Part shown: positions 31,974 through 43,290 of the stretch, piece after piece
Position numbering within the stretch: the first letter of the stretch is position 1
How the letters are laid out: each line of letters opens with the position of its first letter
Source of the DNA: Pogona vitticeps
Lineage: Eukaryota; Chordata; Lepidosauria; Squamata; Agamidae
Assembly: GCF_051106095.1 (NCBI RefSeq)
Contig: NC_135787.1
Span: 177,441,501 to 177,505,500, forward strand
Direction: 5' to 3'
Length of the DNA stretch: 64,000 nt
Notes under the pieces: generated by a model
Databases searched by the model: none
What the model was told of the DNA's origin: nothing
What the model saw: only the letters and a program-made list of their open reading frames with translations
Position numbers and translations under genes: made by a program

Positions 31974-32221
31974 GAGTGGTTCACAACCTTTTGCGAGTCA
32001 CAACCCTCAAGTAACCTGTGACTCCCTGCTTCTTTCTCCTCTCAAAGGGCCTGTCTGTCATACTCACATATACACACTAACTTTCGTATCCTGCTCTGAA
32101 AGGTCAAGGAAGAAATTGTTTAAGAGGGGTTACAACACGTATAAGGTGACCCATGGACACCCGCCCCCCAGAAAGCACTTTACAAACCGCTTGGAAGTCA
32201 TAACCCCCAGATTGGGAATAG
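31974..32221. mobile_element. Possible hAT (SPIN-like) MITE, decayed
   Basis: The left end GAGTGGTTCACAACCTTTTG and GAGTCACAACCC resemble SPIN-type hAT termini. The opposed part GTCATAACCCCCAGATTGGG is weaker. Target duplications are not convincing. Confidence 0.4.
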
Positions 32222-32568
32222 TCCTATAAATGTTTGGTCCTCCACCTCAAACAAGGTAAGCCCCCACAGTGAACTCAAAGCTGCATTTGTGACATCTGGA
32301 CACACAGGCAGAAAACCGCCCCCAATATAGTCTTCATATCAGTGGTGGAATGGATTTTAAATTATAGGTAAAGCTTGGCCTCCTATGGGAGGAGATGGGA
32401 GTTCAAGAGTCTTGGTGCAGTGACAGATATAAGATACAATAATATATAGAGAGAATATTCTAAAAATTATTCTAATGTTTTTATTCTTACATTTTTAAAA
32501 CATTTGGACCATCATATCTGTGGGGAGTCTGTTCCAAGCTCCCCCACGGATGCCAAAAATAGCAGATA

Positions 32569-32980
32569 CAGTGGTGCCCCACATAGCGAGGTTAATCCGT
32601 TCCAGATTAACCGTCGCTATGGGGAAACATCGTTATACGGAACGGAAAACGCCACAGAAATGCATTAAACTTAGTTTGATGCGTTCCTATGGCTCTTAAA
32701 CTCACCGTTCTGCGAAGTTTCTCCATAGCGCCGCCATTTTCACACCCTCGGTAAGCAAGGGCAGGGCGTGAAAATGGTGCAGGCAGCCATTTTCTGCACC
32801 CGGCAGCCATTTTGGAACTGCCGATCAGCTGTTCCCAAAATGGCCGCCGGGTGCAGAAACGATCGCAATGCGATGTTTAGCCTATCTAAACATCGCAATG
32901 CGATCGCATTAGCAACCACAAAAAAGGTCGCTATGCGGATTCGTCGTTAAACGGTGCGCTCATTAAGCGAGGCACCACTG
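32569..32980. mobile_element. Tigger-like MITE
   Basis: CAGTGGTGCCCCACATAGCG and GCGAGGCACCACTG, TA both sides, 412 bp. It carries CGCCATTTT, two GCAGCCATTTT segments and CGATCAGCTG. An inner stem pairs AACGATCGCAATGCGATG with CATCGCAATGCGATCGCATT. Confidence 0.87.
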
Positions 32981-34346
32981 TAATAGCAAACTCTATATAG
33001 CACAGTCTCTGGTTCCCTCTAGTAGCCAGTTCTGGCAATTACAGCTTAGAAATTTCTGGATTTTTTAATTCAATATTTTAATACTGAAAATTAATATTTA
33101 ATATTTTCAGATAGTGGATAAGTTAAAGCATGAGTGCCGATCTCACAAATATGGTGACCCTAATGTTTATATAATTTTTCATACTTTGAGAACTTACTGT
33201 TTTAGCTTTCAAATACTGTCTTTTTTAATGATCCAAGCCACATTGGGTCCTTTTTTTCCCTTACTGTAGGAGAAAGGTTGGGAAAACGTATTTAAAACAG
33301 ATGATTAGTCAGTGCTACCTGTTTTGATTGAGGTTGTCCCACTCTCCATAGGTATACTCTTCCAGTCTCAATCCCACTACAAAATGGTTACATTTAGCAT
33401 CCATGAAGGCCCAAACCAAAGAAGGGAATCTTGCACTGGCCAAAAAGAGATTCCAAAATCCATACCAGTGACTATCTCTATTAGGTCAAACAAAAAGAGA
33501 TGTGCAACTTTCTGGTCATCATCAGGCTCTTCGTCAGGCTCTTCATCAGGCAAGATGATAGAAGTAAATATGAGGGTGGGAGGGAGGAGGAGAAAGAAGA
33601 GAAAGTGGGGGGGGGGTGCTGGATCTTTACTCCTTCCTACCTGATGTTGTCCTTGAATGTTACACCTGTTCTGGAGCAAAAACAGTCCACAGTATTGAGA
33701 AACAATATTCTTCCATCCATGAATGAATTTTTGTGCAGGTGATGAACATCCAGAAAGAAAACAGAGGCACCATAATAGTAACAGAAATACAGGTTTTCAA
33801 AACATTGGGCTTAACTAAACCTAAAGGGGTTATACTGAATGTATGATTCAAGTCTGTATGTCATACACAATTATCATGTATAATTATACAATTATAAAAA
33901 ACTTAGAAGCATGGTGTTTCCTCATGTTCTTAAACTTTATTGTGTTTGTGGAGAGTTGCTGAATTAAATGTAGAAACCAGAGATGGGCAGGAACCAAACC
34001 ATGAACCAGAAGGGGAAAACAACACAAACTGGGCTGGTTGTGGTTTGGTTCAGGAATCCTGTTTTGTTGAAACAAAGTGCCAAACCTTTTTCTCCTCAGC
34101 GCTTCATCATTGTCTTTTCCAGAGATTCATGCCTTCTCATGATGTGCACAAAGCAGTTTCAACTTTTTTGCTCCACAGACCATTCAAGCTTGATTTGATC
34201 GAGCACCCACTTATTCGTCTTTCTGGCAGTCCAACTTTGTACTCAACTATAAATCTCTCCTCCAGCACCACATTTCAAGCAAATCATTTATTTCCCTGCC
34301 AACTCAGACATCCATACATGGTGACTGGAAATATAAGAGTGTAGAT
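32981..34346. other. Intergenic, mostly unassigned
   Basis: About 33981-34060 (GAGATGGGCAGGAACCAAAC) resembles a small reptile DNA-transposon fragment. A short triplicated TCAGGCTCTTC motif is at 33523-33553 and a G-run at 33608-33617. Confidence 0.4.
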
Positions 34347-35278
34347 CAGGCTTGTCCAACCCGCGGCCCGCGGACCGCATGCGGCCCAGGTTGGTTCCTA
34401 ATGCGGCCCAGTGAAAGTCCCGCACCTCCCACAATGCTGTGCTAGCATTCCAGTTCTGCTACCTGGCCTCTCTCCTGGCGAAGAGGAAAGTGTGTGAGTG
34501 GGTGAGCGAGGAAGCAAAAAAGAGCTGGAAAGACGCAGCGAGGGGAAGGCGGAGAGGGAGGAGCTGCCCGCCTGCGGAGTGTGTGTGTGTCAGGCAGGAA
34601 AAAGCCAGCCTCAAACTCTGGAGCCTTAGCGCCAAATCCGCCTCGCAGCTCAACAGCCAACTCAGCACCTGGGGGAGAAAGCGGGTAGCCGAGCCGCTTG
34701 ACGCCATTGATGCCCAGAGTGAGGGAGGAAGTCAGCTCGGCGGTTCGTCCGTCCATTTGCCAGGCTTTGGGTTTTCCAGCCGAGCGGGGAGAAAAGCAGC
34801 CCGCTGCAGGTCGGAGTCCAGAGGGGAGACCGACGCAACCGTGTTCGCCGCCTTCAGCAGGGCTGGATTTGGCTGGCGAAAGGCGAAACTTTGGAGTTTC
34901 TACTTGGGAAGCCAGCAGCATGGAGAGACACGGCAGCAGGAGGCAGGAGCCCGGTGGGAGAGGGCATTTGAATTTCCCAGGCTCTGTCTCCAGCCGCGGG
35001 GTCGCTCCGTGCTGCTACAGTAGCTTTCCAGCCTCTGTATTGTGAAGGCAATACAAGGCAAAAGCATTACTTTGGTGTGAGTCATCAGGACGGTTTCAGA
35101 ACAGGAAAAAAAAGTGTTAAAAGGGTTACAAAGAGCTGTCTTGCAAACTTTTGAACCTCTCGCCACAGTTTTTTTGGATGATCAGGTATCGTTACTGTTA
35201 TTTTATTTTGTGTGCAGCCCAAACCAAATTTTCATCTTCTAATGTGGCCCAGGGAAGGGGAAAGGTTGAACACCCCTG
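34347..35278. mobile_element. hAT element, 0.93 kb, non-autonomous with CpG-rich core
   Basis: Starts CAGGCTTGTCCAACCCGCGG and ends GTTGAACACCCCTG, with 8-bp flanks GTGTAGAT and GTATAGAT (one mismatch), the hAT target size. Next to the left end CCCGCGGCCCGCGG and CCGCATGCGGCC form small hairpins. The core 34440-35030 is GC- and CpG-rich; it could be the promoter/5' region of an autonomous parent. No transposase catalytic region is seen. Confidence 0.82.
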
Positions 35279-35573
35279 GTATAGATGATCTTGGCCTTGG
35301 TCTCCAATGACACATTCTTCCACTTTATTTCTTTTCTAGGCAGAAGACAATTTCATGTGTGGATCCATCTGTGACAGAGCTTTGCAGCATATAAGCTAGA
35401 ATGTTTGACACCCAGTTCTTTTACCATATCTAGAACAAATGACTCTTCCCACTTTTTTGTTGTCCTCAAAAAATAACATTCTCTAGCTCTGCTCCTGAAC
35501 AGGATTCCACTGTTCATGGCTTATCAGATATATTAAAATTCAAAGCTTTACTCTGAGGTTATACCTCAGAATT

Positions 35574-36002
35574 CAGTGGTGCCTCGCATTACGACGTTAA
35601 TTCGTTCCAGTGAAATTGCTGTAGAACGAAAACGTCGTAATGCGAAATTAAAAAGCCCATAGAAATGCATTAAAACCCAAATAATGTGTTCCTAGGGGCT
35701 TGAAACTCACCGTCCAGTGAGGATCCTTCATAGCGCGGCCATTTTCGCTGCCTGTGCAGCGAGGAATCCGTCCCAGAAAAGAGCGGAGAGCCATGTTTTT
35801 TTTACCCAGTGGCCATTTTGAAACCGCTGATCAGCTGGCCAAAAATAATCACTTTGCCAGAATCGGTTCCCGAAGCAGGGAACTGATCATCGCAAAGCGA
35901 AATCCCCCCATAGGAAAAGCGATTTTGTCGTAAAGCGAAATCCCCCCATAGGAAAAGCAATTTCGTCGTAAAACGGAGCGCTCGTAATGCGAGGCACCAC
36001 TG
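35574..36002. mobile_element. Tigger-like MITE with a 38-bp internal duplication
   Basis: CAGTGGTGCCTCGCATTACG and GCGAGGCACCACTG; TA at the right, TT at the left. The inner stem ATCGGTTCCC (35862-35871) faces GGGAACTGAT. AAAGCGAAATCCCCCCATAG occurs at 35894 and again at 35932, a 38-bp tandem step. Confidence 0.87.
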
Positions 36003-36650
36003 TACTGGTAAATCTCAACTGATAATTACAATTCACACTTCCTTCGAATTATTTCATTTTAACATCATAATTCTACACATGCTTATACACCTATAATTTC
36101 CCACAACTTCAGTGGGTCTTATACCCTAGTATGAATCTTTCAGGTTAAATGCCAAGGATGGGGGAAATGAAGGTGCCGATAATTGTCAGCTTACTAATTT
36201 CAGTGTCTGTGTAAAGCTGTAAGCATCCATTTGTGCTCTCTAAGCATAAGGATTTGAAGAAAAGTCAACTGCAGGCTTGATGCAAATCTAACTCGTATCC
36301 ACTCCACCTTACCTTGGATCCTTGTTGATTAGGGCTTGGACTGGAGACCAACAAGGGCTCCATGAGAGTAGCTCTAAACGGGAGGAAAATGGTAAGATGT
36401 AATCAAAGTGATAAAAATAAAACAGTTTGGCTACAGTCTTTCTTTCCAACAATTGGTGGAAAGAAAACTGAGCTATCCAAGATTTTTCTTCTATGTATTT
36501 TTAATAGCTGCACTCAAAGGGAAGAAGAAACAGCTGGATTTCCCACATACCTTTGGCAAATAACAGTCAAGGAAAACAGAGGACGTGAAAGGCTTCTATC
36601 AAACCTGGCAGCGCTCTGTGCTGCTGTCCCTTTGCTCTTTGTTACTCTTG
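36003..36650. other. Intergenic, unassigned
   Basis: No repeat end or exon is recognised. CCATGAGAGTAGCTCTAAAC near 36360 opens a 111-codon frame without family likeness. Confidence 0.4.
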
Positions 36651-36659
36651 TTGACAAGA

Positions 36660-37815
36660 TAGCTCAATGGGTTGGCTCAATGAGAGGGAGCTTGTGAAAT
36701 TGGTCTGCCCTTGCAGGCTTCTCGGCCCAGAAAGTTTTCAGGAGGCCTTGGGAGGGTATCCAGCTGAGTTGGTAGATGATCCTGTCGAAGGCCAGGTTGA
36801 CCGATGGGACTTAAGAGACAAACTGGGCAGCTGATACAATCGCCCCCAACCACTCTCTCTGCTTCAGAGCTTGCTTGGTCCCTTGGTATACCGAGGGGCT
36901 GCAAACTATGACATTAGCTAGGGGATAGCTGGAGAGTGGATGGCATCAGTGCAAAATTCAGCTGCTGTTTAAGAACGTGAGCAGTAGGTACAGTAACACC
37001 TTAGAAGCAGCAAAAAGGCCTTTGACATCAGGATTATGAGTGAGGCTGCAAACTGACAAGGACCACTTTTCTGAATGGTTTGCGACTTCACCAACTGTGG
37101 TCTATAACATCCGCATTTTGACTTCTCTTGTAAATCCATTTGCAGCCTTTTTAAGACAAAAAACTGAGGCCATTCAAGCGGATCCCAGCTCCACCAACAG
37201 TTTGGCTGACTGAGAGAGGACCCCCGGTGCACCCTCTCTGTCAGCCCCTTTGGTTCAGTTTGACCCTGTAATACTGGAGGAAGTGTCTAGTGCTGGTTAG
37301 CTGTAGGCCGACTACCTCTGTACTTTGCCCAGCTTGGCTAATGAAAGCTACGAGCAGGACCATGGTGGATTATTGGGTTGCAAATATTGTCCATGCATCA
37401 CTGAGGGAGAGACTTCTTCCCTCTGGGGTAAAACAACAACAACAACATTTGACCCATTATGGAATGTCCACAATTGGCGACAGATGACCTTAATAACTTT
37501 GGTTATTGATGACATGCAACTCTTACCTCTCCTTTACCACTTCTGCAGTGGAGGCTGTCCAGACTCTAGAGTGTTGCCTGGTCTCATTACTGGAATGGAC
37601 CAGGGCTAACAGGCTCAAACTGAACCTGGACGAGATTCTGTTCTTGGAGGGCCCTCCAAAGATAAGGGGGTTATCCCTAGACTGGATAGCGCTGCCCTCC
37701 TGTTCAGGAATCAAGTTCATAAATTTGGGCATTCTTCTCGACCCAGCTCTTCAGATCGTAGCTGAGTCCAGATCAGAGCTAATGGAGCAGTATATAAATT
37801 AAAGTAAAAAATAAA
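36660..37815 (+). mobile_element. L2/CR1-like LINE fragment (reverse transcriptase C-terminal part)
   Basis: From about 37530, AVEAVQTLECCLVSLLEWTR, then ANRLKLNLDEILFLEGPP and GIKFINLGILLDPALQ match the region after the catalytic motif of L2/CR1-group reverse transcriptases. The DD catalytic motif is not intact in one frame (a DDMQL-like stretch occurs near 37509), and the frame shifts several times across 37290-37800. The part before 37290 is probably the same element, more decayed. It ends near (ATAAATTA) at 37793-37815. Confidence 0.72.
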
Positions 37816-38210
37816 TTAAATAGCTGATTACAGACCCAGAGGTATATAGTTTGATTTCTCCAATGCGCCTTCTGGGAGAAGAGGCAGCCTGCACCGCTTT
37901 TGACAAGCAGCACAGACCCAGAGGTGTCCCCAGAAGAAGGAAACTTCAAACCTCTTCTGAGTACCCCATACTAGAAAACCTCTGAAAAGTCAGAATCCAC
38001 TTGAAGCACATAACTACAATTAAAAAAAACAAGTCTCAAACAAGTCTCTGTTCCATTAGCACGCGCTCACATCCCCTTCTTAAAAACTGCTAGATCTTCC
38101 AAAAATGACAGGTAGCACCATAAAGACTGATTGATATACTTGAACAGATACCCCTTCAGGATTCTCCCATAAGAAATGAGCCCCCTGTTACTGCCTGCCG
38201 CCCGTCGCCC
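37816..38210. other. Intergenic before the CpG island
   Basis: No clear element. GACCCAGAGGTATATAG (37834) and CACAGACCCAGAGGTGTCCC (37912) share a short motif. Confidence 0.35.
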
Positions 38211-38396
38211 ACAACTAGAGTGTTGAACTAGAACTCAGAAGCCCCAGGTTCGAATCCCCACCCAGCCATGGAAAAGCACTGGGGGAGTGGGAATTGATAA
38301 AACAAACCCTTAAATGTCTCACTTACCTGGAGAGCCATATTGGAGTCACCGTGTAAATTGGTTGCGACTTGACGGCACAGAACAACAACAACAACC
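38211..38396 (+). mobile_element. tRNA-derived SINE with (AAC)n tail (ACA-SINE-like)
   Basis: The head CCCCAGGTTCGAATCCCCAC is box B-like. CAGCCATGGAAAAGCACTGG and GGTTGCGACTTGACGGCACA follow, then (AACAAC)n at 38382-38396. This order is that of squamate ACA-tailed SINEs. It borders the SINHCAF CpG island. Confidence 0.75.
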
Positions 38397-38737
38397 CCAT
38401 CAAATCAAAGACTCACGCTTCGTCTGGCGGGATTATTTCCAGCAACCGCGTGGCTAATGCAGCCGCCTCGAAACCAGCCTCGATGCTCCTCGTCCTCTTA
38501 GGACGATTGACTTTTCCTTCACTCTCCCTCCGAGACGTCTTGCTCTTTTTAGCCGGGCGACATTCCAAAGAAACAGCGCAGGTAGGCAGGCAGGCAGGCA
38601 GGTAGGCAGGCAGGCCGGCCCGCCATGGGATGCCCCGGACTTAGCCTCGTCCGCAGCTGGAAAAGCTCCGCGCCCGCCGCCCTTCGAATCTCGCCGACGC
38701 TTTTCGCCCGCGCGGGGGCTTTACCAGAAGGCTTCTC

Positions 38738-38745
38738 TGACGTCA
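38738..38745. promoter_or_regulatory. CRE (TGACGTCA)
   Basis: Full palindromic CREB/ATF site, about 100 bases upstream of the likely start of transcription. Confidence 0.65.
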
Positions 38746-38810
38746 CCGGCCCCGGGCCCGCCCCCCTCGCTTCTCCTCTCCTCGGCTGTTCGCTCGGCCC
38801 TTCCCTCCCT

Positions 38811-38817
38811 TATAAGG
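38811..38817 (+). promoter_or_regulatory. TATA-like box (TATAAGG)
   Basis: TATAAGG after a C/T-rich stretch. If used, transcription would begin near 38840. Island promoters often lack TATA, so this is tentative. Confidence 0.4.
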
Positions 38818-38878
38818 ACAATGGGCCGCGCATGCAAACGAGCTCGATTGAGGAGAAAGCGAGCGGGCCGTGGGAACG

Positions 38879-38888
38879 GCGCATGCGC
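38879..38888. promoter_or_regulatory. NRF1 site (GCGCATGCGC)
   Basis: Perfect palindromic NRF1 core within CGGCGCATGCGCACATGC. A second partial site, GCGCATGC, is about 50 bases upstream (38828-38835). NRF1 sites typically lie close to start sites of housekeeping genes. Confidence 0.7.
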
Positions 38889-38908
38889 ACATGCGGCTGG
38901 AAGTTAAG

Positions 38909-38913
38909 CCAAT
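38909..38913 (+). promoter_or_regulatory. CCAAT box
   Basis: CCAAT within AAGCCAATGATTCC, the NF-Y-type context, 21 bases past the NRF1 site. Confidence 0.45.
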
Positions 38914-40957
38914 GATTCCAGACCTTGCATCTCTCCAGACACCGGAGCGAGACAACGAGGGTTGCGTAGAGAGGCGGGGGAGGAGAAGGTCGCGCCGCGC
39001 ACACACACAACCCCACCACGCGATTGATTTGTTGGAGGTAAATCCTTTGCATGTTTGTTTTCACCTCGGGAAATATTGCGAGCGGGTTGTTCTTTGCAAT
39101 AGCGGCCGCAAATGGGAAGCACGAGTTTTGACAAGTTTTCGTGTCGTGCCTGCGAGTTTTCCATACAGGTTGATTTAAAAAGCAAACTTGTCCCTTTCGA
39201 GGGAGGGGGCGGGGGCGGCTCTTTTTATGTCCGGGAAACAGTTGTTTATGGATTGGAAAGGTTGGTGGTCTACCAGGTATGGTGATGTGTGATGCACTGG
39301 TGATTCGGGAGGGTCATCCATTCGGGAAACGGGGGGAAGTTGGCCGCTGTGGTGCCAAAGGCTGGGTCGCATTGTTACAGGTCGAGCATGTGGCCCGTGA
39401 CTTTTTTTTTTCTTGCAGAGGAAAGACACTTGCGGAGTAACTTGGTCGTCATTTCAAAGCCGATTACTCGATAGATCGTAAAGGGAACCTTAGAAATCAC
39501 GACCGAGGCTGCCCTCGTTAGGCGCACTTAGTTAGGAGTAAGCCTTGTTCGACCTAATGTGACTTGCGGCTGAGTAAACGCGTCCTAGGGCTGCACAGCG
39601 AACGCGTAAAGCAGCGGTTACGATCGTGGGCCAGCAGACCGCCCCTTCCCCCTTTTGCTTCAAGTTGCTTCGTTGTTGTTGTTGTTGTTGTTTTCCCCTC
39701 TTTAAATTGCCCTCGAGGCAACGGTTTTGAAGCGCGATGCAGCGCGGACTCCCCTTTCCTTGCACTGCGGTCCCGAGGAGGTTAGTGCGCTTCCTCTGGA
39801 GCAAGAGAAGTGAGCGCGACCCTCGCTCGGCAGGCGGCGAAGCATCGGCGGTTGCCGGCGGAGCGGAGGCGGCCGGGTTGGTGTTGTCCGTTACAGCTAT
39901 GGACGCGGGATTGGCGACAATGGGAAGGCGGCGTGGGGGGGGGCGGGGAAGGGAAGGGAGGAGGAGAGAAGGTTTGCCGCAAAGTCCCTCGCGGCCGGCG
40001 GCTAAGCCTTCGGAAGGGTCGCGCCGCCAGCGTTCCATTTTCGAACGTTCCCCGGGAGTCTCCACAAAGGCGAGACTTCATACACCTGTAGATCGGGGCG
40101 GCGGGGGAGAAGTTGTGGGAGCGGAGAACGCCAGGGCGGTGTGTGTCACTCTCCCTTTCTTTGGAGGGCCGGAACAAGACAGCGGGAGGGCAGCGCGGGA
40201 GAGGTTACCTGCAGGCGGCCGGCCAGTCCGAGGGTGCGTTCTGACCTGGGTTGCAATCTCTTTTGTGTGTATGCGGAGCTGACGTGACATGTGCTGCTCG
40301 CTTTACGCAAGTCCTCGGGGTTTTTTTCAGCGTTTAAAAGTCGTTTTTTTAAAATAGCTGCAAACTTTATCTTGACCGTCGGACCTGGGGGGGGGAGGCT
40401 TTCTCCTTCCAGACAAAACCGGCGCGAGAAAGCGCCGCATTCTTTGCCTGTCTAACTTTGATCTCAACTTCTCAACTGCCACCTCGCTGCATATTTTCCC
40501 CTCCCAGTTTGTGCCATTTGATCTTGTTTTCCTCTCAGGTGGTCGAGACGGAGTCTCTCTCTCTCTCTCTCTCTCTTCCCCCCCCCATCTACCGCAGATT
40601 TTTACACGCATCAAATAAGTTACGCGCTCTCTAGATTCCACTATGGAGGATCAGGGCTACCCTTCTTGATCGCACGTAGGCGAAGGCAGAGGCGGCCGCG
40701 AAAACAAAGGGCTTATATAGAGCATGTGGCTGTTGAGCTTTGAGGCGGCGGGGGGGGGGGGGCGGGGATCGCTCTCCTTACACACGATCCCAGTTACAGA
40801 GGAGATCGAAGGAAGGGAATGGGGGCGGGGGGGGGGGGAGGCGACAGCCTTCGACTCCCATATCTCCGCTGCTCCTGGAGAGTTCCCTTCCTTCTGTTCT
40901 TAAGGGTGAAACTTTAGCTAAGCGCCCACCGCACACGGTACCATGCGGCGAGCCTGG

Positions 40958-40983
40958 GAGGAGGAGGAGGAGGAGGAGGAGGC
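40958..40983. repeat. (GGA)n short tandem repeat
   Basis: GGA units in a row inside the CpG island, next to G-runs at 40750-40763 and 40826-40840 that could form G-quadruplexes. Confidence 0.8.
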
Positions 40984-42764
40984 GTGTTTTAGGTGTCTCG
41001 ACAGGCAGGAAGCGCCTTGTCCTGGACTGAGGAGAGCGGGTTGTTGCTGAAACCACAACACACACACAAACACACAGGCTGCTTCCCCCCCCCCCCGCTG
41101 TTGGGTCACTGATTGGGCGGTGAGAGAGAAGGTGGCACAAAGGAAGGATCCGCTTTGCCCGCTGGTGCTCTTTTTTTTTTCTGCGCCTTTCGCGCTCCTC
41201 GTGTGCGCGTGTTTATGGGAGGTCTCTGGTCGACCTCGCTTAGAAGTCGGAACTGTTGCCATGTTTGAATTACGTCAGGGCGAAGCCGTGAGGAGGGGGG
41301 GACCCGCTCTTGAAAACACCGCCCGCCGCGGCACATCGTGCGCCCACCCGCACAATGCAGACCAGCGGGCGATCCGGCGGGGCCGGTGGGGGGGGCGAGA
41401 CCGAGACCCGGGAGGACGAGGGCTTCTCAGGAAACGGCACTGATCCTGCGGAGGGGAAACCTCCGGCCTGACTCCTTTGTTTGGCGAGAAAGCGCTCAGG
41501 AGAGGAGTAAAGTTTCGAGGCATCGTGGAGGCTCCTTAGTTTACTTCAGGCTCCCCTTCCTTCGGCTTTAACAGATTTAACCTGTCGCCTCCATTATTAT
41601 GGTGTGTGCCTTGTCCCCATAAGCTAGTCGGAAATAAGCACCTCAAGTATTTTGAATGTTTTAATGATGTGGTTTGATTTTAAATTGTTTTAAATATCTC
41701 ATGTTTTAAAAATTGTTTTGCACAGCTTTGTTAACCTGCCTTGAGTTCCTGTAATGTGGGGTGTCTATGTTAAAACAAAATAAACAGATGCTTAAATAAA
41801 CGTTAAGTAAGTAACGGCAGGATAGATGTCTGGCAGGAGGATGGCCTTGCGTGTGTGGCGGCAGAAAATCCATGGCGGTAGCTTTGACCCCAATTTCTCT
41901 TTCTCCCTTGAGATTACCACCCATAGCACTCAGGAGATTAAGTGGGCTCTTGGGGGGGGGGATAATATCTTCCCCCTCTCCCCGCCAGGTTTGCTAAGGC
42001 AAATCAATACTGGCCTGCCCTCCCCTCCCCAAAACAGGACATTTTAAATTGTGAATTTGCAAATAGAGATGTTTGATTGCCTTTACTTGTGTCCTTTCAT
42101 TTTGCAATGCTAGTGCATGAAGGATAGGCTTACTCCAGTGGTTCTGACCTCTGGGGGGGGGGTCTCCGCCCTCCCCTCAGGAGTCCTTGGGTGATGCCTG
42201 GATATTAACTTTAGTGCTTTCCTCTGATTTCATTTGCCAGGTCTGGGCATTGTTGCCAGACCTTGTGGGAGTTACGGAGCTTTGAGGGTCAGAGGTAGGA
42301 CAGAAGCATCCTTCCTGTATGGCAACTGAGTGCAGCTGTTAAGAATTCCCCCCCCACACACACACATCTCTTGTCTTTAAAAACCATTCAAGAGTGCCAT
42401 GCATGAGCAGAATTCCTTCCACATGGCGATCCCTGCCCTCCACCCCCTGACCACACAGAGCACTAGTCTACCTGATCCTGTTTTGAAAACTAGGTCGCTT
42501 TTAGCGGAGGTGGGTGCGGGTGGGTGGTCTTTGTTCCAGGCAAGGCTTGGCTTGTGTGCACTGGTGTGGGCTTCCTCTTGTTTGCTGATATGTTTATTGC
42601 TTCCTTGCCTGGGAAATTCTTTTCCACTTTAGTCACTTCGGATATGGGTGTTCAGTGCTTGTATATATTAAAAGGCATAGATGGTGGCGGGTCTTCTAAA
42701 CGGGACTTTTAAAGCACCTTTCTTTTCCCACCAATGGAATGCGAAGCTGAATGTGGGTAGAATG

Positions 42765-42975
42765 CATGTAGTAGTAATGATATGCTGACTTATGGTGACC
42801 TTTTCCAGATAGGAAATACTCAGAAGCAGTTTTCCATTTGCTTCTTCTGAGGGCATCCTGGGACCATACAGCTTGCCCAAGGCCACACAGGCTGCCTCTG
42901 TTCACAGGAGTTATGGTGGGAAATCGAACTCCCAACCTCTGCCTTCACAGTCCGATACCTAAAACCACTAATGAA
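42765..42975 (-). mobile_element. tRNA-derived SINE, minus strand
   Basis: GACTTATGGTGACCTTTTCC, GCTTGCCCAAGGCCACACAG and GGGAAATCGAACTCCCAACC (reverse box B) appear in the order of a widespread reptile MIR-like SINE in reverse. The head near 42960 has lost box A quality. Confidence 0.75.
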
Positions 42976-43100
42976 TGGTGTTCTTCTGGCCAACATTCAT
43001 GGTTTATCGGAAAGCTGTAAACTAGGTATCTAGGGTGGTAGCTTAATGCATTCTTATTGGGGATTCAGCCCCACCAAACTCCTTGGGAATCTCCAGAATT

Positions 43101-43290
43101 GATGCAATGTAGTGGGTAGAGTGCGGAACTGAGATCCAGGTTCAAATCTCCACTGACTTATGACATTCACTGTGAAACTGGGAGATCTCCTTCTATTGGA
43201 GGTGTTCTGTCTTGTTGCAACCTGTCTCACACGACTGTCAAGGGAAACAGGAGAGCCATTTACACATTGTGTTTATTGGAGGATTGGTGT
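43101..43290 (+). mobile_element. tRNA-derived SINE
   Basis: GTGGGTAGAGTGCGGAACTG (box A-like) and CCAGGTTCAAATCTCCACTG (box B-like) start the element; TTGCAACCTGTCTCACACGA follows. It is the same broad family as the copy at 38211 but more decayed. Confidence 0.65.

Larger units (their letters stand above)
38840..39037 (+). other. SINHCAF: Candidate noncoding first exon of SINHCAF
   Basis: It would start some 30 bases after TATAAGG and end at the donor TTGGAG|GTAAAT. The coding exon at 48164 opens with an acceptor upstream of the ATG, so at least one upstream noncoding exon must exist. This is the best-placed donor, but others in the island (for example at 39780) are possible, and the CCAAT and NRF1 motifs would fall inside the exon, which argues for caution. 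Confidence 0.35.
38400..41560 (+). promoter_or_regulatory. SINHCAF: CpG island and promoter of SINHCAF
   Basis: GC content and CpG frequency rise abruptly at about 38400 and fall after about 41560, unlike the AT-rich surroundings. It contains CRE, NRF1, CCAAT and TATA-like motifs between 38738 and 38913, (AGGC)n at 38581-38612, (GTT)n at about 39674 and several G-runs. It is the only island in the window apart from transposon cores, and it precedes SINHCAF on the same strand. Long open frames on both strands (for example 39737-40282) are CpG by-products. Confidence 0.85.

Noticed and set aside
34439-35023. 194-codon frame as a domesticated gene
   Set aside because: Lies wholly in a hAT element; no transposase or host-domain likeness, overlapping frames on both strands. 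Kept only as an element core.
39737-40282. 181-codon plus-strand frame, with overlapping frames on the other strand, in the CpG island
   Set aside because: GC-rich, few stops expected by composition, no domain likeness, open in several frames at once. Treated as promoter/island sequence.
42141-42300. Possible hAT element (CAGTGGTTCTGACCTCTGGG to GGGTCAGAGGTAGGA)
   Set aside because: Ends are only partly inverted and no 8-bp target copies are found; could be chance in G-rich sequence.
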